A DNA stretch of 64,000 bases from positions 239,501 through 303,500 of the forward strand of contig CAJNDS010002046.1 in assembly GCA_905221605.1 (NCBI GenBank). Direction: 5' to 3'. Below, piece by piece: positions 23,720 through 36,108 of this stretch. The notes under the pieces are model-generated. The model saw nothing but the letters and a program-made list of their open reading frames with translations. It was not told where the DNA came from and ran no database searches. The translations under genes were made by a program, and so were the position numbers. Numbering within the stretch: the stretch's first letter is position 1; each line of letters starts with the position of its first letter. Source of the DNA: Symbiodinium natans. Lineage: Eukaryota > Sar > Dinophyceae > Suessiales > Symbiodiniaceae.

Positions 23720-24860
23720 CAGCTCGTCCTCGCTGCAATTGAACAGCATCTTTCCCTGCTCTTTTCCTTCCAGATTTCAGTTCGTCACAGAACGGAGGAG
23801 GACCTGGGCTGGTGGAGAGCGGTCAGCTGGAGCATAGGACAGGCGTGGTCTCAGGCCCAGCTACGCAGCACCCTCTTCCAGGAACACGGCGGCAGCGCGG
23901 GTGTGAACTGGTAGGGATAGGCGTTGTTCATTGCAACTGCTGTGTGGAGTGCCAAGCACCTTAATGATCTGAACGAGTTGATCCCGTTCTGCCTGGTGGA
24001 CAGTGGTTGGCCCAAGATCAACTCTACAAAAACGCAGCCCGCAGACCACAAGTCCACAGCTGTGGTAAAACCCGTAGCCGTAGCCCCAAGAACTAGCTCA
24101 GGAGCACGGTAGTAGCGGGACATCTTGTATGGCGTGTGGGCTGGCTCTCCCGGAACCAGGCGTGTCGCAGTACCGAAATCACAGATCTTCAGGCTCTTCT
24201 GCGACTTCCCAACAAGCAATGGCAAAATAGCGATTTAAGTTTTTAAGCGTTCAATGCGCAACTAACACAACCCCAGAAACGACATCCGTTGGACGTCCCA
24301 GTGTCCAGCAGCAGATTCGTTTCAGGTCGCAATGGACAATTCCACGACCGTGCATAAAAGCAATGCCGCGCATGAGCTGGAAATTTGGTACAACTTGACA
24401 TAGAACGCATCCATTCTCATTCTCCCTATGTCCCCGACTGTATTGTAGTGCCTGATGGCACGGAACAGTGTATCAGATGGGTACTCGAAAACCAGGTTGA
24501 GACTTGCGCCGCGGTCACTATTTGCTGTTGTAAACGCACCAATCTGACTATGTTTGGGTGCCCACGCAGCTCCTTGAGGATCTGAACCTCTCGATCCTTC
24601 GGTATCTGGTGGATCGTTTTGCTACCACTCTGCCGGTTTCATGCACCATCGCCTGGTGCCTCACAGAGCCTCACAGTGCTTGGTCTAGGGCTTTTTGTGG
24701 AAGAACAAGCACAAGTTTAATGCACAAAAGCTGGACTCCCGCAGGAACCAAACGCTTGTACTTCGCCCCGAAAGTGCCTAGTTGCCCAACACTCGCTGCA
24801 GTGTAGGTCTGCATCTGCAGTTGTGGTGGCTCGGCCTTCCGTTTACGCGAGGCAGCCATG
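23720..24860 (-). pseudogene. GSK3/shaggy-family protein kinase pseudogene
   Basis: Kinase subdomains appear in order on the minus strand but in shifting frames. A GTFG glycine-loop remnant lies near 24750, VVAK (Lys loop) near 24635, and KDREVQILKELRGHPNIVRL at about 24535-24597. LNLVFEYPSDTLFRAIRHYN follows, then FQLMRGIAFMHGRGIVHCDLK-type sequence near 24340, NLLLD, ICDFG (DFG) and [14 protein letters not shown] with DLWSAGCV, then [13 protein letters not shown], and finally a YAPADRSP...FCDELKSG C-lobe end near 23780. The DREVQI, YVKLYQ, RYYRAPE and IIKVLGTP strings match GSK3-type kinases. The HRD motif reads HCD. At least six frameshifts and roughly 60-100 nt insertions at two points break it. 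A retained intron in a spliced-then-decayed or genomic copy is possible. No spliced-leader relic was seen upstream. Confidence 0.88.
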
Positions 24861-24889
24861 TCTGCTTCTCGGCAAGCGAGACAAAACGG

Positions 24890-27800
24890 CAAGCGGCGAT
24901 TCTGAACTCTTTCTCTTCAGAGTCCTGTGAGTTGAGGCCTCTTGACATTGCTGACTGCGGCCTTTCGATTTCAATGTTTTTTTTGAGGCAGTGGCATCCA
25001 GGCCGTGAGAGAAAGCAGCAAAAGCACAAGCTGGAGCCGCAGCGGGAGGGCTTCGCACACGTCCCGCAGGATTCAAGGGCACACGTCCCGAAAGGGTGAA
25101 CTCCGCGATCCTGCGTGACCATACCTCTAAGGAGAGCTTTACAAACTTTACAGTCTTCAAATTGTCGCGCCTGCAGCTCGCACCAGCGAGACAGCCAGGC
25201 CTTGCGGGAGAGAGCGAGAGGCAGAGAGACGGAGAGAAAGAGAGCGAAATTGGAGTTTCCAAGCTTAGGGCTGAGGCTTGGGGTAGAGTTGGGGGATGCT
25301 GTTGATTTTTTCATGTCAGGGTTTGGATGTATATGTATATACATATAATTCTTCTTAATACATTTGGAATCTTTCGGCTTCAAGTTTAGGCATCCAGGGC
25401 TTGGATTTCGTGGCGTACAGGTCTGAGGTCGACCGCTCTAAGGTCCTGCAACGTCCTGGCCAGGAAGGTTGGTAGTCCGGGCGAGTATGGGCTCAGGCCA
25501 TGCTCAACAACTTTCGAAAAGGGTTCACAATGCTTTTCCGGCTGCCTCAGTTCATGAAAATTTGTGGCTCGCTGCTTGTTGAATCTAGGTGCAATCTCGC
25601 CGTTGCGCATCTTCAGCTAGTCCGTGTCAACACTTCAAGCAGCTTTTGAGCTAAGCGGCATGTTGTGGCATGTAGTGATTTAGTTGGAGGCCCACAGGGT
25701 CTGCTACAGGGATGTGTCTTACCTTGTGCCCGAAGATCACACTAAAGTAGCTCTCCAGCTAGCGAATCTAAACCCCGCGGCCCTGCGATTGACCCTGATG
25801 CCACGAAGGTTGTGCCTGGAGCGATGCTCGCAGCACGCTCCGTTGGTTCTCGGCTCCCGGGATCTCGATGAGGCAGAAGAGCTCCAGACTTAGTGCAATT
25901 GCATCGATCGACCGCAGGGCCTAGATGATCTGGGTCTGGGGCTTTCCGAGTCCTAAATGAAGCCCGACAGGATCGTTCAGCCGTCAAGTGGCATGTACAC
26001 CCTGTGAGGATCTACACGAGGCCACCATGGTCTTGGCCTCGAAGCTCAAACCTCATGGCAGCCTACGTCGGCGTTTCCGTGCACACTGCACCCTGCAGGG
26101 TCAGCTGGGACAGGGCCTGGTGATGTTTGGAATTGACATGACTTCGGGTAGTGGCGGCTAATTGTGAGGAGGGCCATAAGCTTCAAGGACAAGACATCGT
26201 TACACCTGCTGTGACACCTGCATTTCCAAAAAATTGTGTCTACACGGACCAATCAGTTGCCCAAGGGCTGCGCACGGCTGGCCCCCCAAAGCATGTCGGC
26301 TCGACTACTGGTTCCCTGCCTCATGGGTGTCATCTCAGTATCTCGCGTTGGTGGATGGAGCATCTTCTTTATCGCGAAGTGACCGTGGCCTCAGCCAGCT
26401 TTCGCGAATGAAAGTCTCTTGGTTTGTTTGCCCGAAATAGAGTTTGCTATTGCTGAGTGCAAATCGAAAAATCAAAATCTCAGCTTTTAAGAAGTTCAGA
26501 AAGTTCCTGTCGTTTCTTTTCTCTTTGGGGGAAGAAGGCATCTGGAAGGGTGCCTCCGGGGTGTATCATCTGGGAGGCATCTGGGACGGGGGCATGTGGG
26601 AGGGGAGGAGAGACATTCTAGCGTAGCTGTTACGATTCTCACGAGACGAAAAGACTGGACGATAGAACTGTGCATTAAAATCTAGCAGCCAGAATTGCTT
26701 TCAGGATAAAGCTACAGCTAGGCATCCTGCAAGGACATGCAAGGACACATCCGCGAGACTGTTTGAGGCTGCTGTCAAAGACATTGCCAGCAAACTGAAT
26801 TTGTCACTGCCCTCGGCAGTCCTTTGCATTTGGCAGAAAACTCGGCCCTTCTGGCTCTGAGTACTTGAGTTTGTGGAAGAACAGAGGCCGCCGTTTTCGG
26901 CTACAGGCCCCCGGGACAGGGAAAGCCATCACCGGGCCCGGCTCCTGCTCTCCACCTTCGTGATTTCAGTCTTCTGCTCTTCAGGCAAAACCGCGGCTGG
27001 ATTGGAGTTCCTCGTCTAGCAGGTTGGAGCTGACTGTAGGCAGCCTGCAGTGGGCCGCTCCGGGTCTCTGGGCTGTGTCCAGCTCTGTCGAGAGATGGTT
27101 GTCGAGGCACAGGAAAGCGAAGCACCGAGACTGCGAGACGGGTGTGGAACCAAAACAAGAAGAAAGATATGTACAACAGCGCGGGATAGAGACAGCGAGA
27201 GGAAATTGAAACTGCGCATGACGAGCTTGCAATTTAAAGTTGGCTTACCACTAAGGAAGCCAAGACCTGGGAGACCGCAGTTGAGAGGTTTCGGGGACCT
27301 GAAACTGCTGAATCGAACCATCCGGAACCATCCGGCACCATCCGGAATCCGGAACCATTATGCAAAGTTGAACTTTGCAAGATGGACATGCCCAAGCACC
27401 ATGCCGCCTAGGCAGGAAACTCCCCCAATCAATGGGTTCAAAGGCCCCGAAATGCCCTGAAGCTTTCCTTTCCCCTTGATTCTCGGGGTCCCTGCGCTGT
27501 GGGCACGAGGACAGGAAGACCAGCGCATCGTGGCGGATCTTCAGTTTTTGTGAGGCTGGGGCTTAAACCGTGGGATTATCACCTGAACTGTAGGGTCGTA
27601 GGACCGTAGGACCAGTGCACAAAGCCAGGGTTCCATGTTGAGGACATGAGGGGTTGTGCTTGAATCAGGTTGGGAAGTGCAGCCACGTGCAGCCCTTGAA
27701 GATTTGGGGGGGGCTTTAGCGGCTTCGAAGCTTCCAGTGCGGACAGATAGGACACCTTGGGACAACATGGGACAACATCCTGCACTTCAGGGGGCCGAGG

Positions 27801-30380
27801 GTGCCTGGCTGAAGTCCTCGCAGCTCAAATCACGACCTCGCAGAGGTCGCAATGGTTGCAAAGGCTCAGAGTGCGTAGCGAACAGGCGCAACAGCCCTGT
27901 GCCCCGGCTTGGCGTGGAGTTGGTTAGTTTATCTGAATCTGCTCAAAATATCTCAAGATGATTTTTGGGGCTTCAGGCAACTTCAGGGTGAACCTGACAA
28001 AGGGAGCACAAGCCGCTCAAGGCAAGGAGCTTTGAGGTCTTGAGATTCAACAGTACATCCGTATCTCCCAGTCCCGCAGGCACCCGCAGGACAATCACCT
28101 CAACTTAACCGTACAGCCGCGAGCATTGAGCTGCCCCACGACCTCCCCAGGCAATGACACCAACAATCAACAGGATCAACCGGTCGTCTGGGCATCGGAA
28201 GTCAAACCCTGTTGAGACCAGATGAACATGGAAACATGTGGAAGCATACGGGAAAACATGGAAAATTCTGGGATCGGCAGAGAGCCTCAGAAAGCCTCAC
28301 AGAACCCCCTCATCGGATTTGAGACGCTCGAGGCAATCAGACTGCAAAGGCTGTGCAGAAGTTTCTTCACCGATCACGAATAGACCGTCCTCGTGACTCT
28401 TTAGCTCATGTCGCACAGAGCTCTCAGAGCTCTCAGAACTCTGAAGCTGTCAGATCCTGCCTTGCGCTGGCGGAGAATCCCCCTCTGGATGCCTGCAGGC
28501 TGAGAGGCCCTAAGGCCCTAAGGAAACCTTCCTGTTGAGAAATTGAAATTGTTGAATATTCTCTCAGGAGTAAAATTCCAAGCCCTCGGGCTGCGCGCCT
28601 CTGCTCCCCATGAGTCCTTGGAGACCATCCCGTGGCCCTGAGGGTCACACTCAGGATGCTCTCAAAAGATGAGCTGAGCTGAGGCCGTTCATAACAAGTG
28701 CAGAGCCGTTGCGACTGTTGCGACGGTTGCCACCGTTGCAGAAAAGCTTTGGGGGAAGGGAAGGCGGGAAAACATAGCAAACCCACGGAAAGCCACAGCC
28801 AAACCACAACTAAGCGCCGCGGCTTCTCTCCCAGGGCGCGGCCTGGCGAAGCATCGATTTGCATCCGCAGATCCTTGCAAGATCCTTGCATTCTTGCATG
28901 AGCGCAAGAACCTGTGTGACAGATTCTCACACCAGCATCTCTTGTGATTCAGTGCGACAGGAGACCATGCTGTGTTTGGGAAGCCTCGAAACCGATCCCA
29001 TCTGTCGTGCAAAGTCCTCAAAGTGCTGGAAGCCTCTCAAATTCTCAAAGACACCAAATCTCCCCAAGGACACCAAGAGCTCCCAAGCCGGACCTTCTAA
29101 AGGACTTCGGCCGGGCTTAGGGTTTCAGGCCCTGAGCCGAAACATCCCGAAACCGCAACTCTACAGATTTCCTAAGCCCGACTGCAATTCGAAGGAGAGG
29201 GCACCTGAGCCGGTGTGAGGCGAGACGTGGCGGCCCTTCGACGGGAAGAAAGCCGCGGGCAGCGTCTTCCTGGCCGGGCTGGGAAAACGATCCCATTTAA
29301 TATATTCAGAATCTCCCATAATAGAGCACCTGAAGCAGCCTGAAGCAGCCTGAAGCAGCCTGAAGCAGCCTGAAGCATTGTGACCAACTGCACCGTAGAA
29401 GACTGTAGAAGACCGTAAGTAGTCCGTGTGCTCAGAGGGGTGCTTGGACAAGGTTGGAAAAAGAACTTTTGATAACAGTGGAGACAGGGTTGTGGGGTGT
29501 GGGGGAAAGAGCTTTGTTGAGAGGGCTGTCGGGAGATGTCGGGAGTTTGCGGTTTTGCACGATTCGGCGGCGCCTTGTTCGGTTTTTGGGCTCCAATTGA
29601 GCGCTTGGGGCTTCTTGTCGTAGGCTCCGCGTCTTCTTCCTTATCGAGGGTTGGGCCGGCACCTCTGCAACGGGAGAACATTCTCTTCAACGAAGTTGAG
29701 AGCACAAGTTGCTCCCACGAATGTTGGTACGTCTGCGTGCACACTGCGATGTGTTGTGTTGCTTCGAGATGTGTTGTCAGGCTGGGCCTGCGCATCCCGA
29801 GCTCCGTGCGAACGAAACTCACGAAATATGCACCAACTATCACCAACTCCTACTTCTGAGGACGGCGCGGAATACAACAAGCCAACGTGTTGAGGGGGCC
29901 GGCACCAAACCCCGGACATCAATGTAACCTCAGGAAGCTAACGAAGGCCGGCGACACTTGGAGCGGTTAGCTCGTGGCCCTCGTGGCGCCTCCTGGGTTT
30001 CGACACTTTGGGGACAAACGTCTGAAAGAGACTCCAGATTTATCAGATTAAGACTCCACATCTCTCAAGGCTAACAACCAAAAGCCCCATTTGCAGGCAA
30101 GACTACGTTGACGTATATCACGGGGGAGCGAGGTCAGAGGTCAGAGGGACCGCTTCGAAGCAGCGGGAGGGCAGGACCATAACTGGACAGGATAAGTTGA
30201 GCCTTGGAAAATTGGAGCCTTGGAGCTTGGCTGATTAGCCAACGAAGCAACTTTCATGGCCTTCGAACTCACTATACTGTAGCGCGACTGCAGGTTAGAG
30301 GGTGTACGTTTTACACCTGGAAAACCATGTAAGCTCCACGCAGCTGTACCCCCAACCGTTTTCAATCCCAGACCCTAAGC
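24890..30380. other. long stretch with weak ORFs and small repeats
   Basis: No exon with paired splice signals was found. The best frames are a plus-strand one at 27680-27930 (RAALEDLGGALAASKLPVRT onward), one at 25740-25893 and one at 26151-26330. A 224-residue minus-strand frame at 29172-29846 overlaps a second natural reading near 29660-29740 in another frame. Repeats include TA/CA (25318-25348), CATCCGGAAC (27317-27358) and CTGAAGCAGC decamers (29328-29378). Confidence 0.4.
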
Positions 30381-30389
30381 GCTCTTTTG

Positions 30390-31120
30390 AAGTACTTATA
30401 AATATAGATATATACATCTGAAAATAAATAGTTATCTTCAATAAAGTGAGCAATGTAATTAGCCAATTATGTCATGTAAAATTCTGAGGTATCGAACATA
30501 AATGTTATTTAAAAACCAACAAATTAAATAAACTCTTTGAAACATTTTTTAATTCATGTCACTAATTGCATTGGTGATGATTCTTTAAATACCGAAACTA
30601 TTGAAACATTGAAATCATTCTGGAGCGAAAAATAAATCGATGATTTAGCTTATTCAAATATGTTGGAGTTGTAAGGATCCACCCAAATGCACAATTTTTT
30701 TGAACAAGTTTAGAGAATTTCACTAATGAGTTTTTTTTTCATCATATACATTCTGAGGTCTCCTAAGAACAACTTCAATAGGTTGAACAAATACTTAAAG
30801 TATTTGTATTACTGAAACTATTTCCATTATTTAATTGGTGGTGACTCCTTTGTTACCTGAACTATTTACATTGAAATCAATCACATTCTGGGCCTCGAAC
30901 ATGGACAAACACAGTTCTTCAAACATTTTGGATAAGTTGGAGTTCTACGGATCCACCAATTACGCATTAATTAGTGCAACTATATTATCTAAACTCTGAG
31001 GCCTCGAACACAGAACATGTCGGAGTTCTAAGGGTCCACCACCAACCAGATACTTCAAACACGCTAAATCATTTAGCTACTTTAAATAAGTTCATGAATT
31101 TAGTCAGACTAATTAAAACC
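30390..31120. repeat. AT-rich island with degenerate internal repeats
   Basis: Composition is strongly AT-rich against a near 50% GC background. A GTTGGAGTTCTACGGATCCACC-like block occurs at about 30662, 30945 and 31018. A CATTCTGAGGCCTCGAACA-like block occurs at about 30482, 30748, 30885 and 30994. A longer unit starting ATTGGTGATGACTCCTT recurs at 30569 and 30833, about 264 bp apart. No coding potential was seen. It does not share obvious sequence with the AT-rich island at 12-14.5 kb. Confidence 0.6.
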
Positions 31121-32462
31121 TGGCGCGATGTTTAAGGGATCACTGAGGCCGATCTGGGCCCCTGTTGAGACTCGAACCATAGCGCCACCTGTTTCGAAAG
31201 CGTTCGTCGGCCTTGGTGTGTTGAATGCGACCGTCTCTATGGTGCAGCAGCCGTGAAGGCTTGAGGATCTTCGGATGCGCTTAGGGCTCAGAGGGCCCAC
31301 CCCAACATGCAGCTTTGCATGGCTCCTAAAGATGGATGCATCGAATTGAAGGACTTCCTCTTATCTGATTGTCGGCTCTCGGCCAAAGCATCCGTTGGAT
31401 CCAGGTCGAATCCGTATAAATCGCCCCAAGAATGTCCGGAACTCAGTGTCTGACTTGAGCGAGACGCGCCGGGTCTGTCAACCCTGGCTCAGGCGGCTCA
31501 GGCGGTGCAGACACGCCCATCAGAACTTCAGCACTAACTGTAGAGCCGCAGGTCTCAGCCAACGAAGAACTGAACCCCAAATCGGACGACTGCCCCATCA
31601 AAATAAACCTTGTGTAACAAGCCCCATTCACCCAAGAGGCCCAAGAATTGGCCCCCGAAGCCCTCCCTGCCTTCCGTCTCGCCCACCATGGCCGCCGGCA
31701 GTGCAAGGGCCTCGGCGTCAGAAAGGCTCCCGAAAGGGAAAGGTCTCATACGGCCATAACAAAGAGCGGGGGTCAACGCGTCCGTCGTAACTCCAACATC
31801 CCTAAGACGGCTTTCAGCACCCAATCACCCAAGGCCCAAGGCCCTAAGCCTCTGGCATCAATGCCAGCAGGCGTGTTGCCCGGCAAGGCAATCGGGTCAT
31901 TAGCAGAAGAGGCGGTTTAAGAGTTTAAGGGCTTCTTTGGGCTTTGGGCTCGAGTGGGCTTTGTGGAGCTTGGGCTGCAGATGATTCTGAACCATTCGGT
32001 TCTGGGGTTGAAGGTGGGGTTGAAGGTGGGGCTTTAAGACTCAAGACTGTAGCTCGAGGCAATCCGAGGCAATCTGTTGCAAGTGGGCATGAATTTCAGC
32101 TCAGCCCACCATCTGGGCACATGTCTTTTCTCGGGCCGGATTTAGGCTGATGAGGCCCTCTCCATGGGCCGTGACCTGATCCGGAGATCCCACCCCTCTT
32201 CCGAGCCGCAAATGGCAGGATGGCGCGAGGCGAGGGAGAGCAATGGTAAAGCAGGCTCAAGGAAAAGGATTCACTTAAGGATTCTAATGGAATCTGACTG
32301 CCTACGTGTCCGGAGCTGGGATCAACAGAACCTATTCGCCTACACACGGAACTCCAAGACTGCCGGAACCCGAACAGCGTCAAAAGTGTTTCCTGCCCTC
32401 TTTCCATGAGCGTCAGGGCGCTCTCCAGATTGACCAGGGCCCTCGTGCCACCCCGACTTGAC

Positions 32463-32611
32463 AGCGGCAAACCTTTTTGGGGCTGAAATGAATTGAAGAA
32501 CATCTGATGGAGCCAATGCTCCCAGAGGAAACATCTCAAGCTGTCCCGCGAGTTTGCTGGTGTAACCTTGCAGCGACCTCCATGTCAAGGGCTTAGCTAC
32601 CATGGGGTAGT
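32463..32611 (-). CDS. candidate internal exon, unknown protein
   Basis: The exon is 149 nt, phase 1 in (CATATCCAG|AC) and phase 0 out (GCT|GTCAAG). It encodes YPMVAKPLTWRSLQGYTSKL, then AGQLEMFPLGALAPSDVLQF and ISAPKRFAA. The mix of residues and lack of low complexity make it one of the more natural frames. A second minus-strand frame (32096-32539) is open through the same DNA. No partner exon was placed and I do not recognise the domain. Confidence 0.48.
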
Positions 32612-33460
32612 CTGGATATGTCAGGGGCTATCAGGCCCCAGCCAGCTGTCCATGATCTCCGATCTCAAGAGGCTGCGCGCTGCCTCCCTCTGATCTATCA
32701 GGGCCACTTGACAGGAGAGAACTAGCTTGGCGGTGGCCGTGTCTCAGCAGTGGCGCAGCCTCTCACCCTCACCGCTCTGGCAAACTCAAGTGGGCACTGC
32801 AGGCTGTGGAATTGTATTAGAGCTTCACGGGCTTCCTGCAAGCCCCCCGAGGAGAACATGAGTCTCAAAACGCGCTTCCCCTTCTTGATAGGGGACCTAG
32901 GAGCCTTAGAAGAAAGCAACTCCCTAAGCCCGGGTACTGAGTACTTGGGGTAAGTTCTTGTGTTGGTGACTCTAGGCATGCAGGGAATGCAGGGGTTCCG
33001 GGGATCAACAAAAACCAACTACTGCAGCGAAACGGGGCCACCCTGCCCTTTGCACCTAGCAGCGTTCAACGTAAGACGATGTGAGAGTCCAGACTGACAT
33101 GGCTGCGATGTCGCGATGACGCTGGTTCTCTGAATTAGGCTTTCATGAAGGGCCCTTTAAAGGCGAAAGATCCGGATGTCCATTTAAGAATTCCTGCAGC
33201 GAACCCACGCTCTACTCAGGCTGCGGGCGGAGTGTCTGCCCATGACGCTGCGTCGCAATCTAACCCCAGACGCCGCCCTGGAAGCCCCAGTGTCGAAGCG
33301 AATGCCAAGAGCATAAGCCTCCGTTAGAAGCTATCAGCTATTACGAGTACTAACAAGCCCCAAAATTTCAACCCACAAATCCGGATTCCCAAGTCTTGGC
33401 AAAGTCAAGAGTACTCTATAGTGCTTGGGGTACTTCGAAACAGCTTCGTTCTCGGGCCAG

Positions 33461-33611
33461 AAGACCTCCTCTCCACAACCCGCGCCGCCAGTCACTAGCA
33501 GCCTACCGAAGCGGGATGCGCCATCGCCCGATCCTGCTTTGTGCCGGTTTTTGGGTGGACATTGGACAGCTTCAGATCAAAGCACGACAGGCAGGCATGA
33601 TCCTTCTGCAA
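33461..33611 (+). CDS. candidate internal exon, Ser/Pro-rich
   Basis: It is bounded by CTCGGGCCAG| and by GCA A|GTAAGAATG, a near-consensus GT donor, phase 0 in and 1 out. It encodes KTSSPQPAPPVTSSLPKRDA, then PSPDPALCRFLGGHWTASDQ and further polar residues. It looks like a disordered region carrying a short hydrophobic motif. An open minus-strand frame (33577-33948) overlaps only its end. Confidence 0.48.
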
Positions 33612-34453
33612 GTAAGAATGATTCAGCCATTTTTGGCCCCAAGATCCTCTGACACCCCAGGCCCCAAGAACACCAACAAAAAGCGACACCCAAAAAGGAG
33701 GGAAGGTCCGGCACATGGCTTTCGGTCCTTGCCAGCCGTTGCACCCTTAGTTGCGCCCGCGCCCTTGTCCTTGTCCTGCGGCCGATGGGAACAATAACGC
33801 TGGGCCCCAGGATGGCCCCTTCTTTACCCAAGGCTGCTACATATTTCAAGAACAACACGCTCCTTTTCTCAACTCTCGGACTAGGACTATAAGTGAACAA
33901 TAGGACCAGATTGGAAACAGGTACTCGAGCCTGCTTCGACTGGGGCACGAGATTGTCAGAGATCTCAGAGATTCTCAGACGCTTTCATCAAATATTTTGT
34001 GCGGTTTCGCGGCGGCCTTCTCTGTTCTGTTGCCGCCTTCTCTGTTCTTTTGCTTCCAGACTTCCGACGTCCCAGCCCCCTGCAGTCCGATTCTTTCGAT
34101 CGGGGACCGTGTCTAATTTAGCGCATCTCTGGCAGCCCTGAACCTCGAGCTAGCAGCTATCTCCAGCTCACACACGGAGGAAGTCTGTCCTTTGCCGTCT
34201 TGCGAACCACCTGAGCCAGGTAGTGCGAAGTTGTACTGTTGAATAAGACACACGTGTTTCGTCCTCTGGTGGGACTCGTTCAGGCTAGCGATCTGTAGCC
34301 GAAAACATCTCATGGCAACACAGCTCACAAGCACATGAGCGCATGCGAAGTGTTGAAACACTCAGCGACAGACATGATTTTTGTGCGCACTCCGAAACAC
34401 TGCAGAGACACTCTGCCGACTAGCTCAGACCGGACAATTCACACTGTGCCCAC

Positions 34454-34528
34454 CTTCTCCGAGAGGAACTGCTTGAAGAGCGGGCTATTCACGTCGTAGA
34501 TCATCGTAGGCTCCTGCGTGAGGGCAGT
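34454..34528 (-). CDS. candidate internal exon with PLFKQFL motif
   Basis: A 75-nt exon, phase 0 at both ends, is bounded by AACACGCAG| and AAG|GTGGGCAC. It encodes TALTQEPTMIYDVNSPLFKQ followed by FLSEK. The YDVNSPLFKQFL string has the look of a conserved short motif, but I cannot assign it to a family with confidence. A following exon could start at about 34225 (GGCTCAG|GTG; VVRKTAKDRL). Third positions are GC-rich. Confidence 0.52.
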
Positions 34529-35586
34529 CTGCGTGTTTAACTTGGAGCCAGAGTTTCAAGGGAACAAGAATGGGACGCCTGGTTCAGAATCATCATTCTT
34601 AGTAGTGGTTTAAATTAGGCTAAATCCTTCATCATCGAGATCGACCAAGCTTGACAGTTGAACTTTATGTGTCAAATGCACACATTAAACGATGAATCCT
34701 TGGGATTACAAGCGCGCGTGGTGCACATGCAAACCGGACTGCAGGGAGCCCTACGACACGAAGCGCTAGACCCGGACCAGCTAGGCCACCCCCCCCCCCG
34801 CCCCCTCCCCACATAAGTCAAGTCCAAAGTTTGAATGAAGCCCCCAAGCCTAACCCAAACCCTCCCCAAGAGCCCGAGCTAGATGACCCACAAATGGCAC
34901 GGGCTCCTTGCAATCTCACACCTTTTGCCGTGGAAACCGCGCCGGCCCGGACACTCACCAAATGCACTGTAGGCCAAAGATGCAGTTGACTCTTGAGGGT
35001 CACTCGAGTGTTTCGGGCTGTTTCGGCAGGCCTTGCGTCATGCAGCTTCACGCATTGGGACCTCTCTCTACATAGGGTGTGGCCTACCGCGAAAATTTGG
35101 GGGCATTTGGGCTCCTCTCCACTCTCTTGAGATGACGAGTGCTCGACTCGAATAGAAAAACAAGTGCCAACACAAGTACATCCACTAAGTCACTAAATCC
35201 ACTGAGTTCACAAACATCGGGCAAACCCCCAATGTGCCACAAAGCCCCAATCACCCTCGCCATTGCGGCTGAGGCGAGGACGAGTTGGACGAGTTCTGGG
35301 TGGCCAGTGCAAAATGACTTTCCTATGGATGAGCGGAGCATGTGCCCCGCATGCTTCAAGGCTGCAAATGGCGGAGATAGGATCCCAAGCGCCAAGCTAT
35401 GGCTACAAGAGTGCTCTAAGCTGTATTCACATGCCAGGTGTAGGCCTTTCATTTATAGGGACATGCGCACCTCACTGCCAACCTTGAGATGCGACGCCTT
35501 CAACTGCACAGCGCCTTCCTGGATGGCAGATGCAATCTGCCACGCAGGAATTCTACACTTAACTTGAGTTTTGAAGAATATGTAAT

Positions 35587-36105
35587 CTAGTGGCTTCGGA
35601 TGGCTTCGGTGATTTTGTCGGAGTTCGAGACGTTTAAGCCAAGATCCCTGAAGCCGAAAATGTGGCACTCCGGAGCTCGGCCGTAGGCTTCTTCGGGTTG
35701 ATTTTTCCGGACCTGCATGACGCGAAGGTCAGGGGGATCAATGCTGCATTGCTGCTTGCATGTGAAACCGTTCTGAACTCGTCCGTTTGGGTCTGGGCCC
35801 GTAGTCACAGTGTGCGAAGGGTCGGCCCCCACGACAAAACCACTGCGCAGGAGCAGAGCCTCAAAGCATCCCAAACCCCAGAGCTCCTCTGTAATCCAAG
35901 CCTGCCAGATTGGCAATCCGGACCCAGAGAGTAACCTCTTCCTTTGATTTAATTGCATAGTTGCTCCATTGGTGTATTCCCTAGACTGCCATAGGAATCC
36001 AGAGCATGTGTGGAGACAAAGTGGCCCGAACCACTCCTTTCCGAAAAGAAGGACCAGGGGACATCCCCTGCCCCCGCCCCAAGGGGAGAGCAGGGGTTCC
36101 ACCAT
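35587..36105 (-). CDS. ORF, strand uncertain, possible exon
   Basis: The minus-strand frame is open for 172 residues. Its last third (NQPEEAYGRAPECHIFGFRD, ending ITEAIRSH) reads naturally. The plus strand is also open over 35662-35934 with a GC3-rich frame (GLIFPDLHDAKVRGINAALL). Only one can be real. The minus frame begins just after the stop of the 36.1-36.8 kb gene, so if coding it is a separate unit. Confidence 0.33.
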   Translation of the reverse strand: MVEPLLSPWGGGRGCPLVLLFGKEWFGPLCLHTCSGFLWQSREYTNGATMQLNQRKRLLSGSGLPIWQAWITEELWGLGCFEALLLRSGFVVGADPSHTVTTGPDPNGRVQNGFTCKQQCSIDPPDLRVMQVRKNQPEEAYGRAPECHIFGFRDLGLNVSNSDKITEAIRSH

Positions 36106-36108
36106 CCT

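Noticed and set aside
31150-31215. GGTTCGAGTCTC T-arm-like sequence on the minus strand
   Set aside because: There is no D arm in position and acceptor pairing is poor. A similar hairpin at 42140-42170 was dropped for the same reason.
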